A stretch of 64,000 nucleotides of DNA from DAIDKA01 sp036267975. GTDB lineage: Bacteria; Pseudomonadota; Gammaproteobacteria; Steroidobacterales; Steroidobacteraceae. Location of the stretch: assembly GCA_036267975.1 (NCBI GenBank), contig DATAVA010000049.1, forward strand, positions 42,369 through 106,368. Reading direction: 5' to 3'. Shown here piece by piece: positions 25,700 to 34,188 of this stretch. Made by a program: the position numbers and the translations under genes. The notes beneath the pieces are model-generated. The model saw only the letters and a program-made list of their open reading frames with translations, did no database searches and was not told the origin of the DNA. Position 1 is the first letter of the stretch. Every line of letters begins with the position of its first letter.

Positions 25700-25880
25700 A
25701 ATCCCTCCCGAAAATGGTCGGTGAACCTCAACACAGCGATCATCAGCGGTCAACTTCAGGTGATGACAGGTCGCCACAGCCCTTTGAACCCCTCGTAGGT
25801 GACGGCCCTTCGGGCAATCAGGCACACTGCGCGCCAGCAAATCGAGCGGTTGCAAAACCAACACCATCGCAGGCACATCC

Positions 25881-27089
25881 ATGAAAGATTCCCCTCAGAA
25901 GCCCACGGACATTCTCCATACCCTGGACCGGTTCGCAGCCGAACGCCGCCGCTTCCTGGCGGAAGGTTCCGTGTATGGCGCCGGGATCCTGGCCAGCCTC
26001 GGACTGAGTCAGTACGTGCGCGCGCAGGGCGGCCCGCCCGCCCCCGGGTCCGGACCGGCGGGGTTCGTGCGCCCGCCGCCGCCACCGGAACCGGCCTTTT
26101 CCCAGCGCGCGCCGCTGCACGATCTGAAGGGCAAGGTGGCCTACATCACCGCCTCCTCCGACGGCATCGGCTTAGGGATCGCGCGCGCGGCCTCCGCCGC
26201 CGGAATGAAGGTGTGCATCGGCTATCGCAACGAGGATCGCCTCAAGGCCGCGCTACCGCTGTTCAAGGCGGGCAATGCGGGCGTGTTGCCCATCAAGCAC
26301 GACGTGACCGACCGGGACGGGTGGGCGAAGGCACTGCAGACCATCAATAGCCAGTTCGGCAACCTGCACCTGGTGGTCAACAATGCGGGGCTGAAGACCG
26401 GTGCGCGCGCCAGCATGGTGTCGGCCAAGGATTGGGATGATGCGGTAGCCGTGAACTACACCGCCACCTACAACAGCGTCGCGGTGTGTCTGCCGCATAT
26501 GCTGCAGCACGGGGAAGGCTCGCAGATCGTGGTGACCTCCTCCATGAGCGGGCTGCTGCCGGGCGGACCCCTGGGCGTCTATACGGCGACCAAGATCGCG
26601 GCCGTCGGCCTGATCGAAGCGCTGCGGGTCGAACTGGAAGGCACCACCGTCGGCACCTCGGCCTTCTGTCCGGGGGGTGTCAATACCGACAACTACCAGG
26701 ATACCGGACAAACCAATCCCTACCGCGCCGAGCAGGCTGCGGCGCGGGCCAGGGCTGCGGCGGCCCGGCCAGCGGGTTCATCCGCGCCACCGCCCCGGCG
26801 CCCGTTCAACGGCCCGCCGCCGGGCATGGACCCGATCGAGGCCGGCGAACGGGTGCTGAACGGCGTCATCCACAATGACCTGTTCATCATCACGCACCCC
26901 GAGTACATGCCCGGCACCCAGCAGCGCTTCGACGCCATGCTGGACTCCGAGCCCAAGGGAGAGGCCCCCGTCAATCCGGATCGGGTGCGCGGTGAGACCC
27001 GCGTCCTGACCTGCGGCATCTACCGGCGCGAAAGCGCGCACCGGAAGGAAAAGCGCAAGTCGTTCCGCAGCGTGACCCTCGACACCTGA
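25881..27089 (+). CDS. Tat-exported SDR with Pro-rich linker (copy 1)
   Basis: A 402-residue SDR. Near residue 23 the sequence ERRRFLAEGS resembles a twin-arginine signal, followed by a hydrophobic segment to YVRAQ and a Pro-rich linker. The SDR core has AYITASSDGIG (an Ala replaces the first motif Gly, as in some DHRS-type SDRs), VVNNAGLKTG, VVTSSMSG and YTATK, with a second Pro-rich insert near residues 285-313. It is the 5' member of a tandem pair with the gene at 27116. The 181-bp divergent gap to the other SDR holds both promoters. The substrate is unknown. Confidence 0.85.
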   Translation: MKDSPQKPTDILHTLDRFAAERRRFLAEGSVYGAGILASLGLSQYVRAQGGPPAPGSGPAGFVRPPPPPEPAFSQRAPLHDLKGKVAYITASSDGIGLGIARAASAAGMKVCIGYRNEDRLKAALPLFKAGNAGVLPIKHDVTDRDGWAKALQTINSQFGNLHLVVNNAGLKTGARASMVSAKDWDDAVAVNYTATYNSVAVCLPHMLQHGEGSQIVVTSSMSGLLPGGPLGVYTATKIAAVGLIEALRVELEGTTVGTSAFCPGGVNTDNYQDTGQTNPYRAEQAAARARAAAARPAGSSAPPPRRPFNGPPPGMDPIEAGERVLNGVIHNDLFIITHPEYMPGTQQRFDAMLDSEPKGEAPVNPDRVRGETRVLTCGIYRRESAHRKEKRKSFRSVTLDT

Positions 27090-27115
27090 TACAGAACATT
27101 TACGGACGTACTCCC

Positions 27116-28222
27116 ATGAAAACCCGCGATCCCTCCCGCCGCGAATTTCTCGGCAACACCCTGGGCATTGGCACCGGCACCCTGCTCGCCGGCTTAGGGC
27201 TGGCGCAGCACGCCATGGCACAAACCCCGCCGCCCGCCGCCCCGGCCGCTCCCAACGGTCGCCCCCCGCGCCCGCCGGAGCCAGCCTTCTCGCAGCCGCC
27301 GCCGCTCAAGGACCTCAAGGGCAAGGTTGCCTATATTTCCGCCTCCTCCGATGGCATCGGATTGGGGATCGCGCGTGCGGCCTCCAACGCCGGGATGAAG
27401 GTCGTTATCGGCTATCGCAACGAGGAGCGCCTCAAGGCGGCGCTGCCGCTGTTCAAACCCGGCAATGCCGGCGTGATGTCCTTCAAGCATGACGTGACCG
27501 ATCGCGATGGCTGGAAGGCAATGGTCGAGGCGGTCAAAGACAAGTTCGGCAAGCTGCACCTGGTGGTCAACAATGCCGGCATCAAGACGCTGCGCCAGGC
27601 CAGCCAGGCGAAGTTTGATGAATGGGACAACGCAGTCGCCGTGAATTTCACGGCCATCTACAACAGCGTTGCGGCCTGCCTGCCCCACATGCTCGAGCAC
27701 GGGGAAGGCGGTCACTTCGTCACCACCGCCTCCATGGGTGGACTGCTGCCGGGCGTCAATGCCGGTGTGTACACGTCGACCAAGATCGCCGCGGTCGGAC
27801 TGATGGAAGCGCTGCGCGTGGAACTCGAATCGACCAACATCGGCACCGGCGTGTTCTGCCCCGGCGGCGTCAACACCGACAACTACGTCGGGATGGAGGA
27901 GCCCAATCCCTTCCGCAAGCCACGCCCGGGGGTCACCCCGGCGATGCTGGCGCGCATGGCCGCAACGTCCATGAGCCCACTGGAGGCCGGTGAGCGCGTC
28001 ATGAACGGGGTCGTGAACAACGACCTGTTCATCCTCAGCCATCCGGAGTTCGGGCCGGGCATGAAGGAACGGTTTGACGCGATCATGGACTCCACGCCCT
28101 CGGTCGAAACGCCCATTCCGCCCGATCGCATCGCCTACGAGCGGGTCGTTCTCAGCTGCGGCATCTACCCGCGCGAAATCGCCCATCGCAAGCCGAAGCG
28201 CAGAAGTTATCGCACGGTCTGA
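27116..28222 (+). CDS. Tat-exported SDR with Pro-rich linker (copy 2)
   Basis: A 368-residue SDR closely similar to the preceding one over its whole length, so the two arose by tandem duplication. The N-terminal SRREFLGNTLG is a strong twin-arginine signal, followed by a hydrophobic stretch, AMAQ and a Pro-rich linker (PPPAAPAAPNGRPPRPP). Core motifs: AYISASSDGIG, VVNNAGIKTL, TTASMGG and catalytic YTSTK. The tail lacks the second Pro-rich insert of copy 1. It follows copy 1 after 26 nt in the same operon and is followed 10 nt later by an aldose-epimerase gene. Confidence 0.86.
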   Translation: MKTRDPSRREFLGNTLGIGTGTLLAGLGLAQHAMAQTPPPAAPAAPNGRPPRPPEPAFSQPPPLKDLKGKVAYISASSDGIGLGIARAASNAGMKVVIGYRNEERLKAALPLFKPGNAGVMSFKHDVTDRDGWKAMVEAVKDKFGKLHLVVNNAGIKTLRQASQAKFDEWDNAVAVNFTAIYNSVAACLPHMLEHGEGGHFVTTASMGGLLPGVNAGVYTSTKIAAVGLMEALRVELESTNIGTGVFCPGGVNTDNYVGMEEPNPFRKPRPGVTPAMLARMAATSMSPLEAGERVMNGVVNNDLFILSHPEFGPGMKERFDAIMDSTPSVETPIPPDRIAYERVVLSCGIYPREIAHRKPKRRSYRTV

Positions 28223-28232
28223 AGGCTGACGC

Positions 28233-29117
28233 ATGGCAGACCCGTCCGGCTGGATCACGATTCGCTCGACTGGCCTGTCTGCCACCATCGACCCGCTGGG
28301 CGCCCAGCTCTCCGGCCTGCGCGATGCCGACGCGCGGCAGTTGCAGTGGCAGGGGGATCCGGCGGTGTGGGCCGGTCGGGCGCCGCTGCTGTTCCCCATC
28401 GTCGGCATGCTCGCCGGCGGCCAGTACCGCAGCGGCGGACGCAGCTTCTCGCTGCCGCGGCACGGATTCGCGCGCGTGCGGCGCTTCGCGGTAACCGACG
28501 CCGGCCCGGCCAGCGCCACCTTCCGCTTGAGCGCCGATGCGCAAACGCTGGCGGTATACCCCTTTCAGTTTGAACTGGACGTGAACTTTGCCGTCGAGGG
28601 CGCGACCCTGTCGGTCACCAGCTGGATACGCAATCGCGGCGATCACGACATGCCGGCGAGTCTGGGCTATCACCCGGCCTTCGCCTGGCCGCTGCCCTAC
28701 GGGCAGGAGCGCGCGGCCCATTTCATCGAATTCGAAGCCGACGAACCCGCGCCCATCCGCGCCCTGGACGGCAATGGGCTGCTCAGCCCGCAGCGCCTGC
28801 CGACGCCGGTGGAGAATCGCAGGCTGACACTGCGCGATGAACTCTTCGCTGCCGATGCGCTGATTTTCGACCGGATCGTCAGCCGCACCGTTACGTATGG
28901 GAGCGAGGTGGGGCCGCGCATCGCACTCAGTTTCCCGGGCGTCCCCTACCTGGGGGTGTGGACCAAGCCGGGCGCGAACTTCATCTGCATCGAACCGTGG
29001 CACGGCCTGACGGATCCGCAAGGATTCAACGGTGAACTGCAGGACAAACCCGGCAGCCTCATCATCCCGCCCGGCCAGGTCGTGGCCATCGCAATGGCGC
29101 TTACCTTGCTGCCTTGA
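28233..29117 (+). CDS. Aldose 1-epimerase family protein
   Basis: A 294-residue galactose-mutarotase-like protein: ATIDPLGAQLSGLRD, WQGDPAVWAGRAPLLFPIVG, LPRHGFARVRRF, LGYHPAFAWPLP and CIEPWHGLTDP with the catalytic-type Asp/Glu and His residues. Members interconvert alpha and beta anomers of free or phosphorylated sugars; this looks like the LacX/YeaD-related type, so the exact sugar is unclear. It shares an operon with the two Tat-exported SDRs, which hints that those enzymes may act on sugars or lactones. It overlaps the convergent GntR gene by 17 bp. Confidence 0.84.
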   Translation: MADPSGWITIRSTGLSATIDPLGAQLSGLRDADARQLQWQGDPAVWAGRAPLLFPIVGMLAGGQYRSGGRSFSLPRHGFARVRRFAVTDAGPASATFRLSADAQTLAVYPFQFELDVNFAVEGATLSVTSWIRNRGDHDMPASLGYHPAFAWPLPYGQERAAHFIEFEADEPAPIRALDGNGLLSPQRLPTPVENRRLTLRDELFAADALIFDRIVSRTVTYGSEVGPRIALSFPGVPYLGVWTKPGANFICIEPWHGLTDPQGFNGELQDKPGSLIIPPGQVVAIAMALTLLP

Positions 29118-29829
29118 GGATCGGTGCAACGGCTGAGCGGGTGATCGTGACCTCGCCGGCCTCGAGCATGTTGATGCTCTTTTTCACGGTGTTCACATGC
29201 TCGCGCATCAGAAATTCCACGCGCGTGGCTTGTGCGCTTTCGAAGGCATCGCAAATGGCGTGATGCTGCTGGTGTGCGATCCACAGCGCCTCAAACATCG
29301 AGTCAAGTTCGGTCGCATCAAAGGCGATGGCGGCGGCCGCGGCGAACGGAATGCTGGCGATGTGATCGATGGCATCCGCGGTGACGGGGCTGTCCGCGGC
29401 AGCAATGATCAGGGCGTGGAAGCGCCCATTCATGGCGCCATAGGCGGCCTCATCGGATTCGACCAGGTGGCCCTTCGCGAAAATCAGGTCCCCCTCCTGC
29501 AGGCATTCACGCAGCTGTGCGAGAAATGCCGGCGGCGCGCCACGCTCGACGATACGGCGGGCCGCAAATCCCTCCAGCAGCCCGCGCACATCAATGGCGT
29601 CGAGAATGTCTGACCGGGTGAACGTGCGCACCACGTATCCGCGCGTGCCGGATTCGACCAGCAGCCCTTCGCGGGCCAGCAACGGCAGCGCCTGCCGGAT
29701 GGGCGTACGCGACATGCCGAGCGCCGCGGCCAGCATGGCTTCGGCCACACGCTGGCCACCCTGCAAGCGGCCGCGCAGGATCATTTCACGGATACTCACG
29801 GTCGCTCGGGCCAGCTGCGTGTCTGTCAC
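29101..29829 (-). CDS. GntR-family regulator (FCD domain)
   Basis: About 242 residues. The N-terminal winged helix (IREMILRGRLQGGQRVAEAMLAAAL and SRTPIRQALPLLAREGLLV) is followed by the FCD ligand domain (DAIDVRGLLEGFAARRIVERG, ending in FLMREHVNTVKKSI). Such regulators usually repress a catabolic operon and release it when a small organic acid binds. GTG at 29829 with AAGG about 9 nt upstream is preferred over a TTG at 29847. It lies divergent from the fused extradiol dioxygenase, which it most likely controls through the dyad at 29895-29905. Confidence 0.88.
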   Translation of the reverse strand: MTDTQLARATVSIREMILRGRLQGGQRVAEAMLAAALGMSRTPIRQALPLLAREGLLVESGTRGYVVRTFTRSDILDAIDVRGLLEGFAARRIVERGAPPAFLAQLRECLQEGDLIFAKGHLVESDEAAYGAMNGRFHALIIAAADSPVTADAIDHIASIPFAAAAAIAFDATELDSMFEALWIAHQQHHAICDAFESAQATRVEFLMREHVNTVKKSINMLEAGEVTITRSAVAPILKAAR

Positions 29830-29894
29830 AATCTCAAGCCTTTTCAATCAGTTGCCCGTGATTCTGGGCCGTACGCGGGCAACGCGGTAATCAT

Positions 29895-29905
29895 GTTAAT
29901 TAAAC
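29895..29905. promoter_or_regulatory. Candidate GntR operator
   Basis: GTTAATTAAAC is a near-perfect dyad centred on TTAATTAA, in the 200-bp gap between the GntR gene and the dioxygenase and 9 nt upstream of the dioxygenase -35 box. FCD-type GntR proteins bind short AT-centred palindromes, so this is a candidate; no experimental support. Confidence 0.45.
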
Positions 29906-29914
29906 TGCACCGAC

Positions 29915-29943
29915 TTGACCAATCGGGATCCCATTTGTAGATT
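29915..29943 (+). promoter_or_regulatory. Promoter of the fused extradiol dioxygenase
   Basis: TTGACC (-35, 29915-29920) and TAGATT (-10, 29938-29943) are separated by 17 nt. The predicted start near 29950 gives a leader of about 85 nt before the ATG at 30035. Confidence 0.6.
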
Positions 29944-30034
29944 GCCGGCTCATCTGTTTATTCCTGGCGCGCACCCAATATACCAACAGCCAGGAACCGC
30001 AGCGCACGCGCGCAACACCAGAGGACTCATGTAA

Positions 30035-31312
30035 ATGGCTACGATCGTGGGCGGCATTGCCACCTCGCACACTCCGACCATCGGCTTCGCCCTGGACGCC
30101 AACAAGCATGACGATCCGGTGTGGGCACCGATCTTCGCCGGCTATCGCCCCGTGCAGGAGTGGCTGGCGAAGAAGCAGCCCGATGTCCTGTTCGTCATCT
30201 ACAACGATCACATCACTTCCTTCTTCTTCGATCACTATTCGCAGTTCGCCTTGGGCGTCGGCGATCGCTACTGGCCCGCGGATGAAGGCGGTGGTCCGCG
30301 CAAACTTCCCGAGATTGCCGGGCATCCGGACCTGGCGCGGCATATCGCGATGGGCCTGGTGGCCGATGAGTTCGACCTGGGGTACTTCCAGGCGAAGGGT
30401 CTGGACCATGGATGCTTCTCGCCGCTGTCGCTGCTGTGGCCGCGCGAAAACGCTCGGTGGCCGGGCGCCATCGTGCCGCTGCAGGTGGGCGTGCTGCAGT
30501 TCCCGATCCCCTCCGCACGGCGCTGCTTCAAGCTCGGCCATTCGCTGCGCAAGGCCATCGAGAGCTACCCGGCGGACCTCAAAGTCGCGATCGTCGGCAC
30601 CGGCGGGCTGTCGCACCAGATCCACGGCGAGCGCGCCGGCTTCAACAACACGCCCTGGGACATGGAGTTCCTGGACCTGATCGAGAAGGATCCGCAGAAG
30701 CTCACCGAAATCTCGATCGCGGACTACGCCCGGCTGGGCGGTTGTGAAGGCTCCGAGGTCATCATGTGGCTGGTGATGCGCGGGGCTTTGAACCAGCGCG
30801 TGAAGAAACTGCACCAGGCCTACTACCTGCCCTCGATGACCCCGATCTGCACCGTGATCTTCGAGAACGAGCCGGATGAAGGCACCGGCGAAGCCGTCGA
30901 GGCATATCGCAAGCGCATCGGACATGAATGGGCGGGCATGGATGAGATTCCGGGCACTTACCCCTTCACACTCGATCGCAGCGTCAAGGCCTACCGCCTG
31001 AATCATTTCCTGCACCAGCTGATTCAGCCGCAGGTGCGCGCGCGCTTCCTGACCGAGCCCGAAGTGTTGTTCGAGGAGGCCGGACTCACCACCGAAGAGC
31101 GCGACATGCTGCGCACGCGTGACTGGCGCGCACTCATCCACTATGGCGTGATCTTCTTCCTGCTGGAGAAGCTCGGCGCCGTCATCGGCACCACCAATCT
31201 GCACATCTACGCGGCCATGCGCGGCCAGTCGCTGGAGGACTTCCAGAAGACGCGCAATTCGCAGATCCTGTATTCGGTGGCCGGCGACCTGGCCCCCGCA
31301 AAACCTGCCTGA
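30035..31312 (+). CDS. Fused LigB-LigA extradiol dioxygenase (gallate dioxygenase-like)
   Basis: A 425-residue fusion. Residues 1-about 285 are a LigB-type class III extradiol dioxygenase: GGIATSHTPTIG, FVIYNDHITSFFFDHYS, ADEGGGPRKLPEIAGHPDL, LDHGCFSPLSLL, VGTGGLSHQIHGERAGF and GCEGSEVIMWLVMRGAL supply the Fe(II) His/Glu ligands and catalytic His. Residues about 300-400 are a LigA-like alpha domain (LNHFLHQLIQP, LTTEERDMLRTRDWRALIHYGVIFFLLEK). Gallate dioxygenase (GalA/DesB) and methylgallate dioxygenase have this single-chain architecture, whereas protocatechuate 4,5-dioxygenase uses two chains. The likely substrate is gallate or a methylated relative. GAGGA lies 9 nt upstream. The rest of a gallate pathway is not in the window. 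Confidence 0.88.
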   Translation: MATIVGGIATSHTPTIGFALDANKHDDPVWAPIFAGYRPVQEWLAKKQPDVLFVIYNDHITSFFFDHYSQFALGVGDRYWPADEGGGPRKLPEIAGHPDLARHIAMGLVADEFDLGYFQAKGLDHGCFSPLSLLWPRENARWPGAIVPLQVGVLQFPIPSARRCFKLGHSLRKAIESYPADLKVAIVGTGGLSHQIHGERAGFNNTPWDMEFLDLIEKDPQKLTEISIADYARLGGCEGSEVIMWLVMRGALNQRVKKLHQAYYLPSMTPICTVIFENEPDEGTGEAVEAYRKRIGHEWAGMDEIPGTYPFTLDRSVKAYRLNHFLHQLIQPQVRARFLTEPEVLFEEAGLTTEERDMLRTRDWRALIHYGVIFFLLEKLGAVIGTTNLHIYAAMRGQSLEDFQKTRNSQILYSVAGDLAPAKPA

Positions 31313-31318
31313 GGTTCG

Positions 31319-32311
31319 CTACAGCGCGTCGCGCACCTGCGCGGTGAGCGCAAACGAGCGCAGGCGTGCCTGGTGGTCATGAATATGCCCGCTGATGATG
31401 AGTTCGTCAGCGGCCGTTCTGGCGAGAAAGGCGCGCACGCCCTGGGTCACGGTCGCCACGCTGCCGACGAATGAACACTCCAGGGCCTGCGCCAGCCCGG
31501 CACGTTCGGTCGGCGTGGTGAGCGCATCAATCGATGCCACCGGCGCCGGCAAGGGCCCCGGCTCGCCGCGGCGCAGGCGTACAAACGCCTGCTGCAACGA
31601 GGTGAACAGATACCGCGCCTCCTCATCCGTCGGTGCGGCGATGATGTTTGCCGCCACCATGGCGTGGGGGTGCTGCAGCTGAGGCGAGGGTTTGAAGCGC
31701 GTGCGATAGATCTGCAGCGCAGTGAGTAACGCATCGGGGGCGAAGTGCGAGGCGAATGCGAACGGCAGGCCCAGCGCCGCGGCCAGTTGTGCGCCGAACA
31801 GGCTCGAGCCGAGGATCCACAGCGGCACATTCAGGCCCTCGCCGGGAATGGCGCGCACCGCCTGACCGGGCACGGTCGGGGCGAAGTACCCCTGCAGTTC
31901 CATGACATCCTGTGGAAACTGTTCCGCGCTGCTTGCCAGGTCGCGCCGCAGCGCGCGCGCGGTGACCATGTCCGTACCCGGCGCCCGACCCAGCCCCAGA
32001 TCGATCCGATCCGGAAACAGCGTCGCCAGCGTGCCGAACTGTTCGGCGACCACCAGCGGTGCGTGATTCGGCAGCATGATGCCGCCGGAGCCGACGCGGA
32101 TCCGGCGCGTGCCGGCCGCGACATGACCGATCACCACCACGGTCGCGGCACTGGCGATGCCGGTCATGTTGTGGTGCTCCGCGAGCCAGAATCGCTGGTA
32201 CCCCAACTCCTCCACATGCTGCGCAAGTTCCAGCGTGTTGCGCAGGGCATCGGCAGCGCTGCCCCCGGCCACGATGGGTGACAGGTCGAGTACCGAAAAG
32301 GGAATGCTCAT
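31319..32311 (-). CDS. LLM-class flavin-dependent oxidoreductase
   Basis: A 330-residue luciferase-like flavoprotein of the MsnO8/YhbW type: SVLDLSPIVAGGSAADALRNTLELAQHVEELGYQRFWLAEHHN, VGSGGIMLPNHAPLVVAEQFGTL and GLGRAPGTD near residue 110. It uses reduced FMN to oxygenate an organic substrate that is not deducible here. It is convergent with the dioxygenase (6-nt gap) and divergent from the methyltransferase-like gene (53 nt). Confidence 0.88.
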   Translation of the reverse strand: MSIPFSVLDLSPIVAGGSAADALRNTLELAQHVEELGYQRFWLAEHHNMTGIASAATVVVIGHVAAGTRRIRVGSGGIMLPNHAPLVVAEQFGTLATLFPDRIDLGLGRAPGTDMVTARALRRDLASSAEQFPQDVMELQGYFAPTVPGQAVRAIPGEGLNVPLWILGSSLFGAQLAAALGLPFAFASHFAPDALLTALQIYRTRFKPSPQLQHPHAMVAANIIAAPTDEEARYLFTSLQQAFVRLRRGEPGPLPAPVASIDALTTPTERAGLAQALECSFVGSVATVTQGVRAFLARTAADELIISGHIHDHQARLRSFALTAQVRDAL

Positions 32312-32364
32312 GGTGCGCCGAAGTATACTGGCGCGCCGAACGGGCCGTACGGAGAGCCGCTTTC

Positions 32365-33150
32365 ATGAGATTCGCTGCCCTGCTGTTGATGGCGGGACTG
32401 ACACTGGCCAGCACCGTTGCCGTCGCGGCGGACAGCGTCGATCCGGGACTTGTCGCCGCGGTGAACAGTAATTTCCGCTCCGCCGCCGACAAGGCGCGCG
32501 ACCCCTACCGGCACCCGCTGCAGACGCTGACCTTCTTTGGCCTCAGACCGAATATGACGGTGGTGGAGCTGTGGCCCTCCGGCGGCTGGTACACCGCCAT
32601 CCTCGCCCCCTACCTGCACGACCGCGGCACCTTGTATGCCGCGGGGATGGATCCTGATGCCGACCTCACCGCCATGCTGGCGGCCCATCCGGACGTGTAC
32701 GGCAAGGTCCAGGTCACGGTGCTGGCGCCGCACAAGATGCAGATTGCACCGGATGGCACGGCCGACATGGTCGTGACCTTCCGCAATCTCCACAACTGGG
32801 TGGTGGCCGGAATCGAAAAGGATGCGCTGGCGGCGGCGTTTCGCGCCCTGAAACCCGGCGGCATTCTGGGGGTCGAGGAGCACCGGAACAATGATCCGGA
32901 TTTCATCCCCAAGACCCCTGAGGTTGGCTACGTCGGCGAACAGTACACCATCGAGCTGATTCAATCCGCCGGTTTCCGACTCCTCGGACAGACCAACGTC
33001 AACCGCAACCCGAAGGACACCAAGGATTACCCGAAGAATGTCTGGAGCCTGCCGCCCACCTATGCGGAGGGCGACAAGGATCGTGCGCGGTATGCGGCGA
33101 TCGGGGAGTCTGATCGCTTCACGCTGAAGTTCATGAAGCCGAAGAGCTGA
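32365..33150 (+). CDS. Exported methyltransferase-like protein (COG4798 type)
   Basis: A 261-residue protein with a signal peptide (LLLMAGLTLASTVAVAADS) before a SAM-methyltransferase-like Rossmann domain: TFFGLRPNMTVVELWPSGGWYTAILAPYL matches the COG4798 family, followed by VVTFRNLHNWV and ALKPGGILGVEEH. The glycine-rich SAM loop is weaker than normal, and export puts it where SAM is scarce, so methylation activity is doubtful. ATG 32365 is chosen because it starts the signal peptide. Confidence 0.8.
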   Translation: MRFAALLLMAGLTLASTVAVAADSVDPGLVAAVNSNFRSAADKARDPYRHPLQTLTFFGLRPNMTVVELWPSGGWYTAILAPYLHDRGTLYAAGMDPDADLTAMLAAHPDVYGKVQVTVLAPHKMQIAPDGTADMVVTFRNLHNWVVAGIEKDALAAAFRALKPGGILGVEEHRNNDPDFIPKTPEVGYVGEQYTIELIQSAGFRLLGQTNVNRNPKDTKDYPKNVWSLPPTYAEGDKDRARYAAIGESDRFTLKFMKPKS

Positions 33151-33186
33151 CCGGCCAGCGCGCACCGGCAGCCCTGGAGTCAAACC

Positions 33187-33708
33187 TCAGTTACGGCTGG
33201 CCTCGAACAAAAACCAGGCGCGCCGTTCGGTCTCGTCAATCCAGTTCTCGAGCAGACTGGCCGTGGCGATGTCGTTGAGCTCATCGACGACCTCATGGAC
33301 TTCGCGCAGACGCGCCGTCAGAGACTGGTTGTCCTCGCGCAGTTCCGCGAGCATGTCACGGGCATCGACATAGTCCGCATCATTGTCCTTGATGCGCTGC
33401 AGGCGCGCGATGTGACCGATCGAACGCAGCGTCATGCCACCCACCTTGCGGATGCGCTCGGCGATGGGGTCCGTCATGGCGTAGATCTGATCGGCCTGCT
33501 CATCCAGCAGCAGGTGGTAGTCGCGGAAATGCGGTCCACTCATGTGCCAGTGGAAATTCTTGGTCTTCATGTACAACGCGAAGACATCGGCAAGAATCGC
33601 ATTCATGCCACCTTCGATGCTCTTGGAGGCGGCGGCGCCCAGATCGCTGGGCGTGATCAGCGGCGCCTTGCGGCGCTGTTGCAGGTCGGACTTCTTTGCG
33701 CTGCCCAT
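33187..33708 (-). CDS. dps: Dps-family DNA-protection ferritin
   Basis: A 173-residue Dps/ferritin-like protein. The ferroxidase residues are in KNFHWHMSGPHFRDYHLLLDEQADQIY (His, His, Asp and Glu between subunits), with a Lys-rich N-terminal tail suited to DNA binding. Dps dodecamers bind DNA and store iron while consuming H2O2 in starved or stressed cells. It is convergent with the methyltransferase-like gene and stands alone. Confidence 0.93.
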   Translation of the reverse strand: MGSAKKSDLQQRRKAPLITPSDLGAAASKSIEGGMNAILADVFALYMKTKNFHWHMSGPHFRDYHLLLDEQADQIYAMTDPIAERIRKVGGMTLRSIGHIARLQRIKDNDADYVDARDMLAELREDNQSLTARLREVHEVVDELNDIATASLLENWIDETERRAWFLFEASRN

Positions 33709-33762
33709 TGGGTATCAATCTCCATAGACGAACTGACGGGGGGAGCCCATGAACTTACATCC

Positions 33763-34188
33763 TTAACCGCGCGCGAACAACTGGCCGGGGTCCTGGAAGG
33801 CTTTGAACTCCAGGGCGTTCCCGGAGGGATCAAAAAGAAAAAAGGTTGCCTGCTCCCCCACCTGCCCCTGGAAGCGGATGCCCGGCGGGATGACAAACCT
33901 CTGTTGCGCCGCGGTGAGCCGCTCGGCCAGGCTATGCCACGCCTGCCACGGGAGCACGACGCCGAAGTGCGGGACCGGAACATCATGACCATCCACCGCA
34001 TTCAGGGCCTGGACATGCGCCCGGCGTGACCGATCCAGATGCGCCACCAACTGGTGGCCGAACAGGTCGAAGTCCACCCACTCGGCGCTGCTGCGCCCCT
34101 CCGGGCAACCGAACAGACCCCCGTAGAAGCCGCGGGCCGCAGCCAGGTCGTGTACCGGGATGGCCAGATGAAACGGCGACAGGGTCAT
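33763..34188 (-). CDS. VOC-family (glyoxalase-fold) protein
   Basis: A 141-residue single-domain VOC protein: PFHLAIPVHDLAAARGFYGGLFGC, VDFDLFGHQLVAHL, PHFGVVLPWQAWHSLAERL and FLFDPSGNALEFKAF supply the metal-site positions. Two chains pair to make the site. It resembles uncharacterised dioxygenase-like or bleomycin-resistance-like VOCs. Its 5' end touches the pirin stop codon, so it is translated with pirin. Confidence 0.86.
   Translation of the reverse strand: MTLSPFHLAIPVHDLAAARGFYGGLFGCPEGRSSAEWVDFDLFGHQLVAHLDRSRRAHVQALNAVDGHDVPVPHFGVVLPWQAWHSLAERLTAAQQRFVIPPGIRFQGQVGEQATFFLFDPSGNALEFKAFQDPGQLFARG

Noticed and set aside
29950..30034. Possible riboswitch in the 85-nt dioxygenase leader
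   Set aside because: No conserved aptamer or stable hairpin was visible; the only feature is the start-stop codon pair at 30029.
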